This document shows positions 9,018-18,902 of a DNA stretch of 61,374 nt, in pieces. Within the stretch, counting starts at the first letter, position 1. Each line of letters begins with the position of its first letter. The stretch spans positions 14,996-76,369 of the forward strand of contig NZ_JAGYPE020000024.1 in the NCBI RefSeq assembly GCF_018343545.2. Reading direction: 5' to 3'. Source of the DNA: Neobacillus citreus (lineage in GTDB: Bacteria > Bacillota > Bacilli > Bacillales > Cytobacillaceae). A model generated the notes under the pieces. That model was not told the DNA's origin. It saw only the letters and a list, made by a program, of their open reading frames with translations, and did not search any database. The position numbers and the translations under genes are program-made.

Positions 9018-10310
9018 ATGTTTGTCGATCAAGTAAAAATTTATGTAAAAGGCGGCGATGGCGGTAACGGAATGGTTGCGTTTCGCCGTGAGAAATATGT
9101 ACCTAATGGCGGTCCAGCTGGGGGTGACGGCGGTAAAGGTGCAAATGTAGTTTTTGAGGTGGAAGAAGGCTTGCGTACGCTGATGGATTTCCGTTATCAG
9201 CGTCATTTTAAGGCACCACGGGGTGAGCACGGCATGTCCAAGGGGCAGCATGGAAGAGGCGCCAAGGATATGATTGTTAAAGTGCCGCCGGGAACGGTTG
9301 TTATGGATGCGGCTACAAATGAGGTCATTGCCGATTTAGTTGAGCACGGTCAGCGCGCGGTTATTGCCAAAGGCGGCCGCGGAGGCCGTGGGAATACCAG
9401 ATTTGCGACACCGGCAAACCCAGCTCCTGAGATTGCTGAAAACGGCGAACCGGGCCAAGAGCGCGACGTCATTCTAGAATTGAAGCTTCTTGCCGATGTA
9501 GGTCTTGTTGGGTTTCCAAGTGTCGGAAAATCAACATTATTATCAGTTGTTTCTTCAGCAAAGCCGAAAATTGCGGAATATCATTTTACGACCATCGTTC
9601 CTAATCTCGGAATGGTTGAAACCGAAGATGGCCGCAGCTTTGTTATGGCCGACCTTCCTGGGCTTATTGAAGGCGCACATGCCGGAGTTGGCTTGGGGCA
9701 CCAATTCTTACGTCATATTGAACGGACAAGGGTCATCGTCCATGTTATCGATATGGCGGCGGCTGAGGGAAGAGATCCATATGAGGACTATCTAACGATT
9801 AACAAGGAATTGCAAGAATACAATCTCCGTTTGACCGAGCGGCCGCAGATTATTGTCGCGAACAAAATGGATATGCCTGATGCGGAAGAGAATTTGCAAA
9901 TATTTAAAGAGAAGCTGCAGGAGGATTATCCGATTTTTCCAATTTCTGCGATATCACGAAAAGGTCTTCGTGAGCTGTTGTTTGCAGTTGCTGATAAAAT
10001 TGAGGAAACACCGGAATTCCCGCTTCAGCATGAAGAAGAAGAGGAAACAGGCGTTCACCGCGTTGTCTATAAACACGAAGCCGATGCTGATGCGTTTAAC
10101 ATTACAAGAGATCCGGATGGAGCTTTTGTCCTTTCTGGTGATAAAATTGAAAGACTGTTTAAGATGACTGATTTTTCAAGGGATGAATCTGTGCGCCGTT
10201 TTTCACGCCAGCTCCGCGGCCTTGGGGTTGACGATGCCTTAAGAAAAAGAGGAGCCAAAGATGGGGATATCGTGAGGCTGCTGGAATTTGAATTTGAGTT
10301 TTTAGAATAA
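9018..10310 (+). CDS. obg: GTPase Obg (CgtA)
   Basis: Essential ribosome-assembly and stress GTPase. The glycine-rich Obg fold opens the protein ([18 protein letters not shown], then [13 protein letters not shown]). The G domain follows, with G1 [12 protein letters not shown]3 DLPGLIEGA and G4 NKMD, and then a C-terminal OCT domain (about 345-425). Start ATG 9018 follows GGGAGGATCAAC. It is 430 residues, the usual length. spo0B and obg are probably cotranscribed. Confidence 0.97.
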   Translation: MFVDQVKIYVKGGDGGNGMVAFRREKYVPNGGPAGGDGGKGANVVFEVEEGLRTLMDFRYQRHFKAPRGEHGMSKGQHGRGAKDMIVKVPPGTVVMDAATNEVIADLVEHGQRAVIAKGGRGGRGNTRFATPANPAPEIAENGEPGQERDVILELKLLADVGLVGFPSVGKSTLLSVVSSAKPKIAEYHFTTIVPNLGMVETEDGRSFVMADLPGLIEGAHAGVGLGHQFLRHIERTRVIVHVIDMAAAEGRDPYEDYLTINKELQEYNLRLTERPQIIVANKMDMPDAEENLQIFKEKLQEDYPIFPISAISRKGLRELLFAVADKIEETPEFPLQHEEEEETGVHRVVYKHEADADAFNITRDPDGAFVLSGDKIERLFKMTDFSRDESVRRFSRQLRGLGVDDALRKRGAKDGDIVRLLEFEFEFLE

Positions 10311-10339
10311 GTTGAGGTCCCTAAGAGGGAGAGATGAGC

Positions 10340-10789
10340 ATGGCTAACTTTGATAAAAAATTTTATTTGGTCCGTGAGGATGTTCTGTCGGATGCGATGA
10401 AGAAAACCATCGAAGCGAAGGACATGCTGGAAAGAGGGAAGGCAGAATCCATTTGGGATGCAGTTCAAAAGGTGGATTTAAGCAGAAGTGCTTTTTATAA
10501 ATATAGAGATACTGTCTTTCCTTTTTCTTCGGTTTCAAAGGACAGAATCATTTCGTTATTTTTCCATTTAGAGGACCGTTCCGGAACCCTGTCAAAACTG
10601 TTAAGTGTTGTTGCGGGTTCAGGCTGCAATGTTCTAACGATTCACCAAACGATTCCGCTTATGGGGCGAGCTAATGTTACACTTTCATTAAACACTGCCG
10701 GTATGTTACATGATATAGATTCTTTGCTGGCCGAACTGAGAAAGCTTGAATTTGTAGAAAAGGTTGAAGTGCTGGGAACAGGTGCATAG
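10340..10789 (+). CDS. pheB: ACT domain-containing protein PheB
   Basis: Small ACT-domain protein of about 149 residues, found beside pheA in Bacilli and probably a regulatory amino-acid-binding partner. [20 protein letters not shown] at the N-terminus resembles the B. subtilis PheB start. The ACT domain (about 70-147) includes [22 protein letters not shown] prefer ATG 10340 over ATG 10334 because AGGGAG is 8 bases upstream of the former and only 2 of the latter. Function beyond amino-acid sensing is uncertain. Confidence 0.88.
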   Translation: MANFDKKFYLVREDVLSDAMKKTIEAKDMLERGKAESIWDAVQKVDLSRSAFYKYRDTVFPFSSVSKDRIISLFFHLEDRSGTLSKLLSVVAGSGCNVLTIHQTIPLMGRANVTLSLNTAGMLHDIDSLLAELRKLEFVEKVEVLGTGA

Positions 10790-10805
10790 TGAACAAAAGT
10801 TCACT
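10788..10805 (+). repeat. Perfect inverted repeat between pheB and pheA
   Basis: AGTGAAC AAAA GTTCACT forms a 7-bp perfect hairpin that includes the pheB stop codon. There is no T run after it, so it is not a standard terminator. It might modulate coupling to pheA or bind a regulator. Confidence 0.5.
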
Positions 10806-10848
10806 GGCCCGGCTCTCAGCTTTCTTTTTAGAAAGGGAGTAGAGAAAA

Positions 10849-11703
10849 GTGAAGGTAGGATACTTAGGACCGAAGGCGACATTTACAGAGATAGCCGTTA
10901 GAAGAGTTTTTTCGGGAATTGAACATATACCGTTTCAGACGATTCCGGGATGCATGGACGCTGTTGTTGAACAGGAAGTGGATTTCGCTGTTGTTCCGCT
11001 TGAGAATGCCCTCGAAGGATCCGTCAATATTACCCTTGATTATTTAACCCAGGAAGTCGATCTTCCGATTATTGGCGAAATTACGCTTCCTATTAAGCAG
11101 CATTTAATGGTTCATCCTGCAAATGCTTCGGACTGGCAGCAGGTTTCAAAAGTCTACAGCCATTCGCATGCGATTGCCCAGTGCCATAAATTTTTACATA
11201 CGCAATTAAAAGGTGTTCCGTTTGAAAGTGTGTCATCCACAGCGGCGGCTGCAAAAATGGTGATGGAAGCACCTGAGGCTAATATTGCGGCCATCGCTAA
11301 TGAACTTGCGGCGGAGGAATACGGCCTTTCAATTGTCCGCAGAAATATCCATGATTTTGATTATAACCATACTCGGTTTGTTGTTTTAGCAAAGGAACAA
11401 ACCGAATTAAAGGGATTAAGCGGGTCAGCTCACCATAAAACGACCTTAATGGTTACTCTTCCATCAGACCAGGCAGGTGCGCTGCATCAGGTGCTGTCTG
11501 CATTTGCGTGGAGACGGATTAACCTCTCGAAAATAGAGTCTAGACCAATGAAAACCGGTATCGGCAATTACTTTTTCATTATTGATTTAGAAATGAAGCT
11601 TGATGAAGTGTTAATTCCAGGGGCCATGGCTGAGTTGGAAGCATTGGGCTGCGGCGTGAAGCTGTTAGGGAGTTATCCCTCGGTTATGGTTGAGATGAAT
11701 TAG
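10849..11703 (+). CDS. pheA: Prephenate dehydratase
   Basis: Converts prephenate to phenylpyruvate in phenylalanine synthesis. It has a catalytic domain (about 1-185) with the TRF motif in NHTRFVVLAK. A C-terminal ACT domain (about 200-280) carries the ESRP motif (KIESRPMKTGIGNYFFIIDL) that binds phenylalanine for feedback inhibition. It is a monofunctional enzyme without chorismate mutase, 284 residues. GTG start follows GAAAGGGAGTAGAG. Confidence 0.95.
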   Translation: MKVGYLGPKATFTEIAVRRVFSGIEHIPFQTIPGCMDAVVEQEVDFAVVPLENALEGSVNITLDYLTQEVDLPIIGEITLPIKQHLMVHPANASDWQQVSKVYSHSHAIAQCHKFLHTQLKGVPFESVSSTAAAAKMVMEAPEANIAAIANELAAEEYGLSIVRRNIHDFDYNHTRFVVLAKEQTELKGLSGSAHHKTTLMVTLPSDQAGALHQVLSAFAWRRINLSKIESRPMKTGIGNYFFIIDLEMKLDEVLIPGAMAELEALGCGVKLLGSYPSVMVEMN

Positions 11704-11718
11704 TACTATAAGGGAAAA

Positions 11719-11747
11719 TCAGGACCCGTCAACCGACGAGTCCTTTT
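11719..11747 (+). terminator. Terminator between convergent pheA and niaR
   Basis: AGGAC-C-CGTC (11721-11730) pairs with GACG-A-GTCCT across AACC, with one mismatch. TTTT follows on the plus strand. It lies between the pheA stop and the end of niaR, so it serves mainly pheA. Confidence 0.7.
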
Positions 11748-12285
11748 AATATTCCATCAAAAATCCTGCTTCCTTCATGGCTGCTTCCGTACGCGTTATT
11801 GCTTCCTCACTAGAGGCAGTAATTGTATGCAGATGGATGCCATCTGTCAGCTCCGATAAAAAAGCTGCTTTATTGCTGTGGATTCTTTCGATAAACTGCT
11901 TCACTTCCTGCCGGTTCGAAACCATAATCGAAGCTGTTAAGTCTCCGTAAACAGCATGCTCAATTCTAACATCCTTTACGGTCACGCCATGATCAACAAA
12001 AATATACAGCTCTTTTTCCGTGTCCTCTGGGTTATGGCGGCAGGCAATTGTTTTTTCATATACATGGGCGCCGGGAGTTTGGCTAAAATACAAGTACCCC
12101 TGACTTGTCGCAATTATCGGTTCATTTTTCGCTTTAAGGAGAGTGATATCGCCTACGATGACCTGCCTGCTTACATTAGTTCTGGCAGCAAGGTCGCTTC
12201 CAGTTAGTGGCGAAGCACTTTCCTTTAGCAGTTTTAATATCAGAGTCCTCCTTTCCTCCCCTAAGATTTTCTTTTGCTCCGTCAT
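11746..12285 (-). CDS. niaR: Transcriptional repressor NiaR of NAD biosynthesis
   Basis: Nicotinate-responsive repressor (YrxA/NadR of Bacillus) of nadBCA and nifS. It has an N-terminal winged helix (RRTLILKLLKESASPLTGSD and NVSRQVIVGDI). A C-terminal 3H domain carries the metal and ligand histidines in CRHNPEDTEKELY, FVDHGVTVKD and DGIHLHTI. The 179 residues match the family. Its gene is next to its predicted targets, and a candidate operator lies in the nifS-nadB gap. Confidence 0.94.
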   Translation of the reverse strand: MTEQKKILGEERRTLILKLLKESASPLTGSDLAARTNVSRQVIVGDITLLKAKNEPIIATSQGYLYFSQTPGAHVYEKTIACRHNPEDTEKELYIFVDHGVTVKDVRIEHAVYGDLTASIMVSNRQEVKQFIERIHSNKAAFLSELTDGIHLHTITASSEEAITRTEAAMKEAGFLMEY

Positions 12286-12338
12286 ATAAACCCTCCCATT
12301 TGATATCTGTGAACCTATTCTAACATAATATCGGCTAA

Positions 12339-13487
12339 TTAAATAACAGATGAGACCGCAAATTCATTGGCTATCTTCAATATCCCTGCGCCCAAACCTT
12401 CGACTTCATTCATCGTTGTGGGATGGCCGAAGGAGATCCGGATAAATTCCTTGGATTCATCAATTGTCAGCCCCAATGCCTGGGTAACCTTTGCAGGCGT
12501 CTGCATGCCAATCTGACAGGCGCTTCCGGTTGATATTGCAAAGCCCAACCGGTTGCATTCGAGCATCATCCATTGGCCCTCGATGCGGGTAATCCGCATG
12601 CCGATGATATTCGGCAGCTGTGAATCACCTTCAGCCTGATAGACGTGGACTCGTTCACTGATAGGTTGAAGGGCGTTAAGAAATGCGTGCCGGAGTTCAA
12701 CAAATCTTCGCGCATTCTCCTGAATTCTGCCCGTAATTTTCTGGGCTGCGGTGGTCATCGCGGCAATTGCTGGCACATTCAACGTGCCGGGTCTAAATCC
12801 TTTTTCATGAGAAGTTCCCGGAAAAAACGGACTCCATCCAATTTTTGGATTAACATACGCTCCTCCAATTCCTTTTGGACCGTAAATTTTATGTCCGGAA
12901 AAAGAAAAGCTGCTTACCAAAGATGTAATGTTTCGTACATCGATTTTTCCAAACGACTGGACCATATCGGTATGAAAATGGATTTCGTGTCCAGTGCATA
13001 TTTTAGCAAGCTGCTCAATAGGCTGGATGGTGCCTATTTCAGAATTAACATGCTGAATGGCAACAAGAATGGTATCATGCTTGATGGCATTTAATAGATT
13101 TCCAGGATCAATCACCCCGGATGAATTGAACGGTAAATAGGTAATAGAATACCCATCTTTTTCAAGCCGCTTCAAGATTCCATGGACAGACGAGTGCTCC
13201 GCCATTCCGGCAATGATATGTTTGCCTGGTTTTTTTGGAGCGGATAATAACGCCTCAATAGCCAAGAAATTTCCTTCAGAACCCCCGCTTGTAAAAAACA
13301 ACCCCTGTTTATCCACGCCCAAAAGCTGGGCCATTTCTTCCCGGCAATGCTCAAGCAATGCGGCAGATTGTCCCCCGATATCATGGAGGCTGCTGGAATT
13401 ACCAAAGAACTCGGTCGACGCCTTTACAAAAATCTCTGCAGCTTCCGGATCCAACGGGGTGGTGGCAGCATAATCAAAATATTTCAT
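12339..13487 (-). CDS. nifS: Cysteine desulfurase NifS for NadA iron-sulfur cluster
   Basis: PLP-dependent class V aminotransferase-fold enzyme that supplies sulfur to the 4Fe-4S cluster of quinolinate synthase. The PLP lysine lies in SFSFSGHKIYGPKGIGG and the catalytic cysteine in STGSACQIG. It is divergent from nadBCA, the arrangement known in B. subtilis, where NifS serves NadA. 382 residues. It is distinct from the second, general desulfurase at 57 kb. Confidence 0.93.
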   Translation of the reverse strand: MKYFDYAATTPLDPEAAEIFVKASTEFFGNSSSLHDIGGQSAALLEHCREEMAQLLGVDKQGLFFTSGGSEGNFLAIEALLSAPKKPGKHIIAGMAEHSSVHGILKRLEKDGYSITYLPFNSSGVIDPGNLLNAIKHDTILVAIQHVNSEIGTIQPIEQLAKICTGHEIHFHTDMVQSFGKIDVRNITSLVSSFSFSGHKIYGPKGIGGAYVNPKIGWSPFFPGTSHEKGFRPGTLNVPAIAAMTTAAQKITGRIQENARRFVELRHAFLNALQPISERVHVYQAEGDSQLPNIIGMRITRIEGQWMMLECNRLGFAISTGSACQIGMQTPAKVTQALGLTIDESKEFIRISFGHPTTMNEVEGLGAGILKIANEFAVSSVI

Positions 13488-13521
13488 ATCCGCTCTCCCT
13501 AAAGTTTAATAGAAAAATATC

Positions 13522-13563
13522 TTGTGTTTAGTGTAATTCTGTGTAAATATATATGTCAAGACA
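13522..13563. promoter_or_regulatory. Divergent nifS/nadB promoter region with candidate NiaR operator
   Basis: TGTCAAGACA at 13554-13563 is an inverted repeat. Its left half, read on the minus strand, is TTGACA, a perfect -35 box followed after 18 bp by TACACT (13530-13535) for nifS. For nadB a weaker TTGTGT (13522-13527) and TAAATA (from 13544) can be seen. The inverted repeat resembles the NiaR/YrxA site described for this gap in B. subtilis. Binding would block nifS directly and sit just downstream of the nadB -10. Confidence 0.6.
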
Positions 13564-13588
13564 CCTGTTAATCCAGGAGGGTCAAACA

Positions 13589-15157
13589 ATGACAAAATCA
13601 GATGTTGTAATTATTGGAAGCGGGATAGCGGCTTTACAGCTGGCTGCCCACTTAAGTGAACATAAAAATGTGAGAGTTCTCACAAAGTCGAAATTACGAA
13701 CAGCAAACTCTTACCTTGCCCAAGGCGGAATAGCCGCAGCCATCGGACCAGCAGACCATCCGGAAAAACATGTAGAGGACACCTTGGAGGCGGGGGCGTT
13801 TCATAATGACCCGGAAGCTGTTCGAGAAATCATTTATGAAGCACCTAACCTAATACAAGATATTTCCAAGGTATTTGACCGTGATTCGGAAGGGAAATTG
13901 CTGCTTGGAATGGAGGGTGCCCATAGTGAACACCGAATTGTCCATGCAGGCGGTGATGCGACGGGTAAGAACGTCGTGGAGCACCTTATTAGCACACTTA
14001 AAGCACATATCACGGTTGAAGAGGACGCCTTTGCATATGAGTTGGTCATCAACCCTGAAAACAACCGCTGTATTGGCGTAAAAGTTAAAGACTCAAAAGG
14101 TAACCTCAAAGAGCATTTTTCCAGCCACATCATTCTTGCATCTGGCGGCTGCGGGCAATTGTATCGCTATACCTCCAATGCCCAAACAGTCAATGGTGAT
14201 GGGATAGCCCTTGCTTACCGGGCGGGTGCTGACATTATCGATATGGAATTTATTCAGTTTCATCCGACGCTTTTATATGTCAATGGTGAAACCAAAGGCC
14301 TTATTTCTGAGGCGGTGAGAGGAGAAGGGGCAAAGCTAATAACAGAGGAAGGCACTCCGATGATGGAAGGAGTTCATCCCTTCAAGGACCTTGCCCCAAG
14401 ACATATTGTCTCGCAAACCATCTATGACTATTTGAAAAATGGCCATAAAGTATTTTTAGATATAACGAATGTAAGAGATTTTGAGACAAGATTCCCTACC
14501 ATCACTGAGCTTTGTGAAAACAATGGAATTAACTTAACTGAAGGGAAAATTCCAGTTGTTCCCGGAAGCCATTTCTTAATGGGGGGAATAAAAACGGACC
14601 TTATCGGCCGCACATCCATCCAAGGATTGTATGCCATTGGGGAATCGGCTTGTACAGGACTGCACGGAGCCAACCGGCTGGCCAGCAACTCCTTGCTGGA
14701 AGGACTGTATCAAGGAAAGAAACTGGCGGAATGGATTAATAAAGCACCGACAGAGATTATTTCAGCAATCTCAGTTACAACTAAAAGCAGGCACACCCAT
14801 AAAAAACTAAAGCTGCCTTCCATCCAGCAAATAAAAGATTCGATGATGGACCAAGTAGGAATCGTCCGCAATGAGCTTGCCTTAACAAATCAAAAAAAGT
14901 GGCTTGAGCAATTTAAGATCGATAAATTGCAAACGATTGATTCTTTTTCAAAACAAGAATTAACAAAAATCTTTATGCTGATTACCGCCAAATTGATAAC
15001 AGAATCAGCCCTAAAACGGGCAGAAAGCCGCGGCGGGCACTTCCGAAGCGATTACCCAGCCGAGGATGATGAAAATTGGCTTCAGAAATCCATCATTCAT
15101 ACAAAAAAAGAAGTGGAGAGGAATCATGAACAAATTAAAACTGCGCTCACTACTTGA
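13589..15157 (+). CDS. nadB: L-aspartate oxidase
   Basis: FAD enzyme that oxidises aspartate to iminoaspartate, the first step of de novo NAD synthesis. The FAD-binding N-terminus VVIIGSGIAALQLAAHL, the capping domain, and the C-terminal GLHGANRLASNSLLEGL motif are present. 522 residues. ATG 13589 follows CCAGGAGGGTCAAACA; the frame extends 12 codons upstream without a site. It overlaps nadC by 32 bp. Confidence 0.96.
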   Translation: MTKSDVVIIGSGIAALQLAAHLSEHKNVRVLTKSKLRTANSYLAQGGIAAAIGPADHPEKHVEDTLEAGAFHNDPEAVREIIYEAPNLIQDISKVFDRDSEGKLLLGMEGAHSEHRIVHAGGDATGKNVVEHLISTLKAHITVEEDAFAYELVINPENNRCIGVKVKDSKGNLKEHFSSHIILASGGCGQLYRYTSNAQTVNGDGIALAYRAGADIIDMEFIQFHPTLLYVNGETKGLISEAVRGEGAKLITEEGTPMMEGVHPFKDLAPRHIVSQTIYDYLKNGHKVFLDITNVRDFETRFPTITELCENNGINLTEGKIPVVPGSHFLMGGIKTDLIGRTSIQGLYAIGESACTGLHGANRLASNSLLEGLYQGKKLAEWINKAPTEIISAISVTTKSRHTHKKLKLPSIQQIKDSMMDQVGIVRNELALTNQKKWLEQFKIDKLQTIDSFSKQELTKIFMLITAKLITESALKRAESRGGHFRSDYPAEDDENWLQKSIIHTKKEVERNHEQIKTALTT

Positions 15158-15974
15158 AAGCTTTTTTATCGAGGATATCGGCGAACAGGATATCACAACA
15201 GATTTAATTTTTTCGGATGATACGCAAGGCGAAATCGTTTTTCTTGCCAAGGATGAAGGAATTTTTTGTGGGGAAGAAATTATCAAAACGGGATTCGAAT
15301 TATTAAATCAGGATCTTTTAACCCGGGTTCTTATAAAGGATGGGGAACCATTCGAAAAGGGACAGCAGCTGGCAACCGTTACCGGGAAAATTTCCGACTT
15401 GTTAAAAGGGGAACGGGTTGTGTTGAACTTGGTGCAGCGGATGAGCGGGATTGCAACGCTTACCAACAAAGCCGTGACAACTCTTAATAGCGATTTTACA
15501 AGGATTTGCGACACAAGGAAAACGACGCCGGGGCTCCGTATGCTGGAGAAATATGCAGTCCGCTCTGGAGGCGGCTATAATCACCGCTTTGGGTTGTATG
15601 ATGCCGTGATGATTAAAGATAACCATATTTCGTTTGCGGGCTCCATCAGCAGGGCAGTGGAGGCAGTAAGAAAACAAGCCGGTCATATGGTGAAGGTGGA
15701 AGTAGAGGTTGAAACCAAGGAGCAGGTAAGAGAAGCCGTCCAATCCGGTGCGGATGTCATCATGTTTGACAACCGGACACCAGATGAAATAAAAGAGCTG
15801 ATTAAATTGGTGCCGCCGGGAATTATCACTGAAGCTTCAGGCGGGATTCAATTGAGCAATCTTGCTTCCTATGGAGACACAGGTGTTCATTACATTTCCT
15901 TGGGATTTTTGACTCATTCCTATAAAGCGTTAGATATTAGTGTAAAAGTGCTATGGAGCAAAGGAGAGGAATAA
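15126..15974 (+). CDS. nadC: Quinolinate phosphoribosyltransferase (carboxylating)
   Basis: Joins quinolinate and PRPP to give nicotinate mononucleotide. Residues [20 protein letters not shown] open the hexameric-type enzyme. The catalytic and substrate residues are in [16 protein letters not shown] and [11 protein letters not shown]. 282 residues. ATG 15126 (after GAGAGGAATC) lies inside the end of nadB, so it is likely coupled; an in-frame upstream ATG at 15066 would add 20 atypical residues. Confidence 0.96.
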   Translation: MNKLKLRSLLESFFIEDIGEQDITTDLIFSDDTQGEIVFLAKDEGIFCGEEIIKTGFELLNQDLLTRVLIKDGEPFEKGQQLATVTGKISDLLKGERVVLNLVQRMSGIATLTNKAVTTLNSDFTRICDTRKTTPGLRMLEKYAVRSGGGYNHRFGLYDAVMIKDNHISFAGSISRAVEAVRKQAGHMVKVEVEVETKEQVREAVQSGADVIMFDNRTPDEIKELIKLVPPGIITEASGGIQLSNLASYGDTGVHYISLGFLTHSYKALDISVKVLWSKGEE

Positions 15975-15975
15975 G

Positions 15976-17079
15976 ATGAGCATTTTGGCAGCCTTCCAGG
16001 CAAATAAAATGATTCCTGATAAATACAAGCAGATGTCCCGCGACGAGCTCGAAGCGCGTGTTAAGGAAGTAAAAGAAAAATACGGCTCCCGTCTGTTTAT
16101 ACCGGGACACCATTATCAAAAGGATGAAGTAATTCAATTTGCCGATGCAACTGGGGATTCCCTGAAATTAGCGCAGTTATCGGCTGAAAATACCGAAGCA
16201 GAGTTCATTATTTTCTGCGGAGTCCATTTTATGGCGGAAACAGCAGATATTTTAACCAGCAAAAGTCAAAAGGTATTTTTGCCTGACATGAGGGCAGGCT
16301 GCTCAATGGCTGATATGGCCGACCTAAACCAAACTGAAAGAGCGTGGGATAAACTCCAAAGTTTATTTGGAGACACCATTCTGCCATTAACCTATGTCAA
16401 TTCTACTGCAGCCATTAAAGCCTTTGTCGGTGCAAACGGAGGTGCAACCGTTACTTCTTCCAATGCTGAAACAATGGTCAAATGGGCCTTTGAACAAAAG
16501 GAGCGGATTCTATTCCTGCCGGATCAGCATTTGGGCCGAAATACCGCCGTACAACTCGGTGTAGGGTTGGATGAAATGGCGATTTGGAATCCTATCAGCG
16601 ACAGCCTCGAATACGAGGGTGATTTTTCAAAAATTAAAGTCATCCTATGGAAGGGGCATTGCTCCGTCCATGAAAACTTTACGGTGCAAAATGTGATTGA
16701 CACACGAGAACAATATCCAGACATGAAAATCATCGTCCATCCGGAATGCTGTCGTGAGGTTGTAGAAATTTCCGATTTGGCCGGGTCAACAAGCTTTATC
16801 ATTAATACGATTGAAAAGGCGGAACCAGGCTCTTCATGGGCCATTGGTACGGAAATGAACCTTGTCAACCGCATAATCCAGAATCATCCGGATAAGCAGA
16901 TTATTTCTCTAAATCCTCATATGTGCCCATGCCTGACGATGAACCGGATTGACCTTCCGCATCTTGTATGGAGCCTCGATACCATTGAAGACGAAAATAA
17001 CAATAATATCATTAAAGTGAGTTCAGAGATCGCGGAAAACGCTAAATTAGCTTTAAAGAGAATGCTATACCATTCATGA
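15976..17079 (+). CDS. nadA: Quinolinate synthase NadA
   Basis: 4Fe-4S enzyme condensing iminoaspartate with dihydroxyacetone phosphate. Cluster cysteines are visible in [26 protein letters not shown] and [10 protein letters not shown]. 367 residues, the long Bacillus-type form. It starts immediately after the nadC stop, preceded by GGAGAGG, and ends with a strong terminator. Confidence 0.96.
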   Translation: MSILAAFQANKMIPDKYKQMSRDELEARVKEVKEKYGSRLFIPGHHYQKDEVIQFADATGDSLKLAQLSAENTEAEFIIFCGVHFMAETADILTSKSQKVFLPDMRAGCSMADMADLNQTERAWDKLQSLFGDTILPLTYVNSTAAIKAFVGANGGATVTSSNAETMVKWAFEQKERILFLPDQHLGRNTAVQLGVGLDEMAIWNPISDSLEYEGDFSKIKVILWKGHCSVHENFTVQNVIDTREQYPDMKIIVHPECCREVVEISDLAGSTSFIINTIEKAEPGSSWAIGTEMNLVNRIIQNHPDKQIISLNPHMCPCLTMNRIDLPHLVWSLDTIEDENNNNIIKVSSEIAENAKLALKRMLYHS

Positions 17080-17112
17080 CATAGATGCTGTGACTGCATC
17101 TATTTTTTTTGC
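17080..17112 (+). terminator. Terminator after nadA
   Basis: ATAGATGC (17081-17088) pairs with GCATCTAT (17096-17103), followed by T8. Confidence 0.92.
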
Positions 17113-17231
17113 CCTGCAATGGTCCTATTCATAATTTTTCAATAAATAGCATAAGTTTTTGTGAAGAATATTAGCATTTTGCCTATTTCCACATACACTA
17201 TATGGACTTATGCCATAGGAGGGAAATCAGA

Positions 17232-18902
17232 GTGAAGATCCATATCGTACAGAAAGGGGATACTCTTTGGAAGATCGCCAAGAAGTACGGCGTGAATTTT
17301 GAAGAGCTGAAGAAGTTGAATTCGCAGCTCAGCAACCCTGATATGATTATGCCCGGTATGAAAATAAAGGTTCCGACAGCTGGCGGATCCATAAAAAAAG
17401 AAGGCGCAATCAATTTAGGAGCGAAAAAAGAGGTTCCGCTGAAAGAACACCCATTTGCCAAGGAGAAACCAATACCCATTAAAGAAATGCCAGTAAAAGA
17501 AATGCCAGTAAAGGAAGTGCCGATTAAAGAGCAGCCTATCGTTAAAGAAGTACCAAAGGTACCATATACTCCAAAAATGCCTCTACAAGTCGTCCCTGAA
17601 ATTGACATCAATAACTACTACCAAGTGAACATGCAAAAAATGACGGTTAAAGAACAACCGAATCTCCCGCCAAAACCAGTAAATATTCTTCCAGAAGTAA
17701 AAGAAGTTCCAAAGAAAGAAATTCCTTTTCCAGCACCTGTTGCTCCTGTACAAGAAATGCCGCAGGATTATTGTGTACCGATGACTCCAGTCATGCCTGG
17801 ACCGGGATTCTGTCCGCCATACGATGGTTTCCCTGCAGGGCCGTATATGCCGTACGCAGGTGGTCCTGGAATGCCGATGGCCCCGGGTATGGCAGGTGGT
17901 CCTGGAATGCCGATGGATCCGGGTATGGTAGGTGGCGCTGGAATGCCAATGGCACCAGGAATGGCTGGTGTTCCAGGAATGGCCGGCGTACCGGGTGCGG
18001 TGGGCCCAGCCGGATATCCTGCAGCTGCAGGCCCGGGCTATATGCCATATCATTATGATGATGAATCGTCAGCTTTCATGCCGCATATGCCGGCTGTAAA
18101 TCCGGGTTATAACCCAGGTGCTGTTATGGGCGCTCAAAACCCAGGATTCAATCCGGCTATGCAAACAACTTACATGGACCCGGCAGCCTTTGGACAGATG
18201 CCTGCGGGATACAGCCAGGCTCCGGTTGGATACGGTCAAGTCCCGGCAGGATACAGCCAGGCCCCGGTTGGATACGGTCAAGTTCCGGCAGGATATGGCC
18301 AGGCGCCAGTTGGTTATGGCCAAATGCCAATGGAATATGGCCACGTGCCTGGAGGGTATGGTCAAATGCCAATGGAATACGGCCAAATGCCGGCAGGATA
18401 TGGGCAGATGCCAGTCGGATATGGCCCTACTCCAGCAGGAGTTCCTCAACAAGGAGGTTATCCGGCAGGAATGGAATTTGGTCCATCCATGCCAGCTGGG
18501 CCTGAAGCATCATTTGGCGGCCAGGCACCGGGCGTTCCTTACGGAGCGGGAGCACCATATGGACAATTGCCCTACGGTTATCCGCAAATGTCTGGGCCGG
18601 CCCCTCAGGTAATGGGGGCAATGGATTTCCCATCGTCAGACGATATGGTGCAAGGAGCTGCAGCACCATTCATGCAAAATCCTGCACAGGGTCTGCCAGT
18701 AGGAACAGGAGCAATGGTTGACTGCGGCTGCGGAGCGCCCGCTCAAGCACCAGCACCACAAGCTTTTGTTCCACCGACCCCGCCAATTTACAGTGCGCCA
18801 TATACAGCACCATTAAATGTTGCCCAGCCGCCATTTATGAACCCTTATGGAATGGGGCCGGCAGGCTATGGCATGACGGGTTTTCCTGATGAGAGCAGTT
18901 AA
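17232..18902 (+). CDS. safA: Spore coat assembly factor SafA
   Basis: Inner-coat morphogenetic protein. An N-terminal LysM domain (about residues 2-50, [18 protein letters not shown] and [14 protein letters not shown]) anchors it to cortex peptidoglycan. [20 protein letters not shown] repeat follows. Then comes a Gly/Pro/Met segment with seven consecutive Gly-X-Y triplets (17958-18020), and then about ten eight-residue GYGQxPxx repeats (18200-18430). At 556 residues it is well above the B. subtilis protein. GTG 17232 follows TAGGAGGGAAATCAGA. A sigma-E-like -10 CATACACT lies at 17192-17199, but I see no good -35. Confidence 0.92.
   Translation: MKIHIVQKGDTLWKIAKKYGVNFEELKKLNSQLSNPDMIMPGMKIKVPTAGGSIKKEGAINLGAKKEVPLKEHPFAKEKPIPIKEMPVKEMPVKEVPIKEQPIVKEVPKVPYTPKMPLQVVPEIDINNYYQVNMQKMTVKEQPNLPPKPVNILPEVKEVPKKEIPFPAPVAPVQEMPQDYCVPMTPVMPGPGFCPPYDGFPAGPYMPYAGGPGMPMAPGMAGGPGMPMDPGMVGGAGMPMAPGMAGVPGMAGVPGAVGPAGYPAAAGPGYMPYHYDDESSAFMPHMPAVNPGYNPGAVMGAQNPGFNPAMQTTYMDPAAFGQMPAGYSQAPVGYGQVPAGYSQAPVGYGQVPAGYGQAPVGYGQMPMEYGHVPGGYGQMPMEYGQMPAGYGQMPVGYGPTPAGVPQQGGYPAGMEFGPSMPAGPEASFGGQAPGVPYGAGAPYGQLPYGYPQMSGPAPQVMGAMDFPSSDDMVQGAAAPFMQNPAQGLPVGTGAMVDCGCGAPAQAPAPQAFVPPTPPIYSAPYTAPLNVAQPPFMNPYGMGPAGYGMTGFPDESS
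18200..18430 (+). repeat. In-gene 24-bp tandem repeats in safA
   Basis: About nine to ten units of 24 bp encode variants of [20 protein letters not shown]. Adjacent units are nearly identical (for example 18210-18257 versus 18258-18305), indicating recent expansion and likely length variation between strains. Tyrosine and glutamine spacing would suit cross-linking in the coat; that is inference. Confidence 0.85.

Noticed and set aside
10067..10468. 133-residue reverse ORF across the obg-pheB junction
   Set aside because: Antisense to two well-supported genes with no recognisable domain.
12645..13094. 149-residue ORF antisense to nifS
   Set aside because: It overlaps the conserved nifS coding region completely and shows no family features or ribosome-binding site.
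17583..18669. Several long ORFs in other frames of safA
   Set aside because: They are shadows caused by the GC-rich repetitive coding sequence; safA itself has the LysM start, ribosome-binding site and family order.
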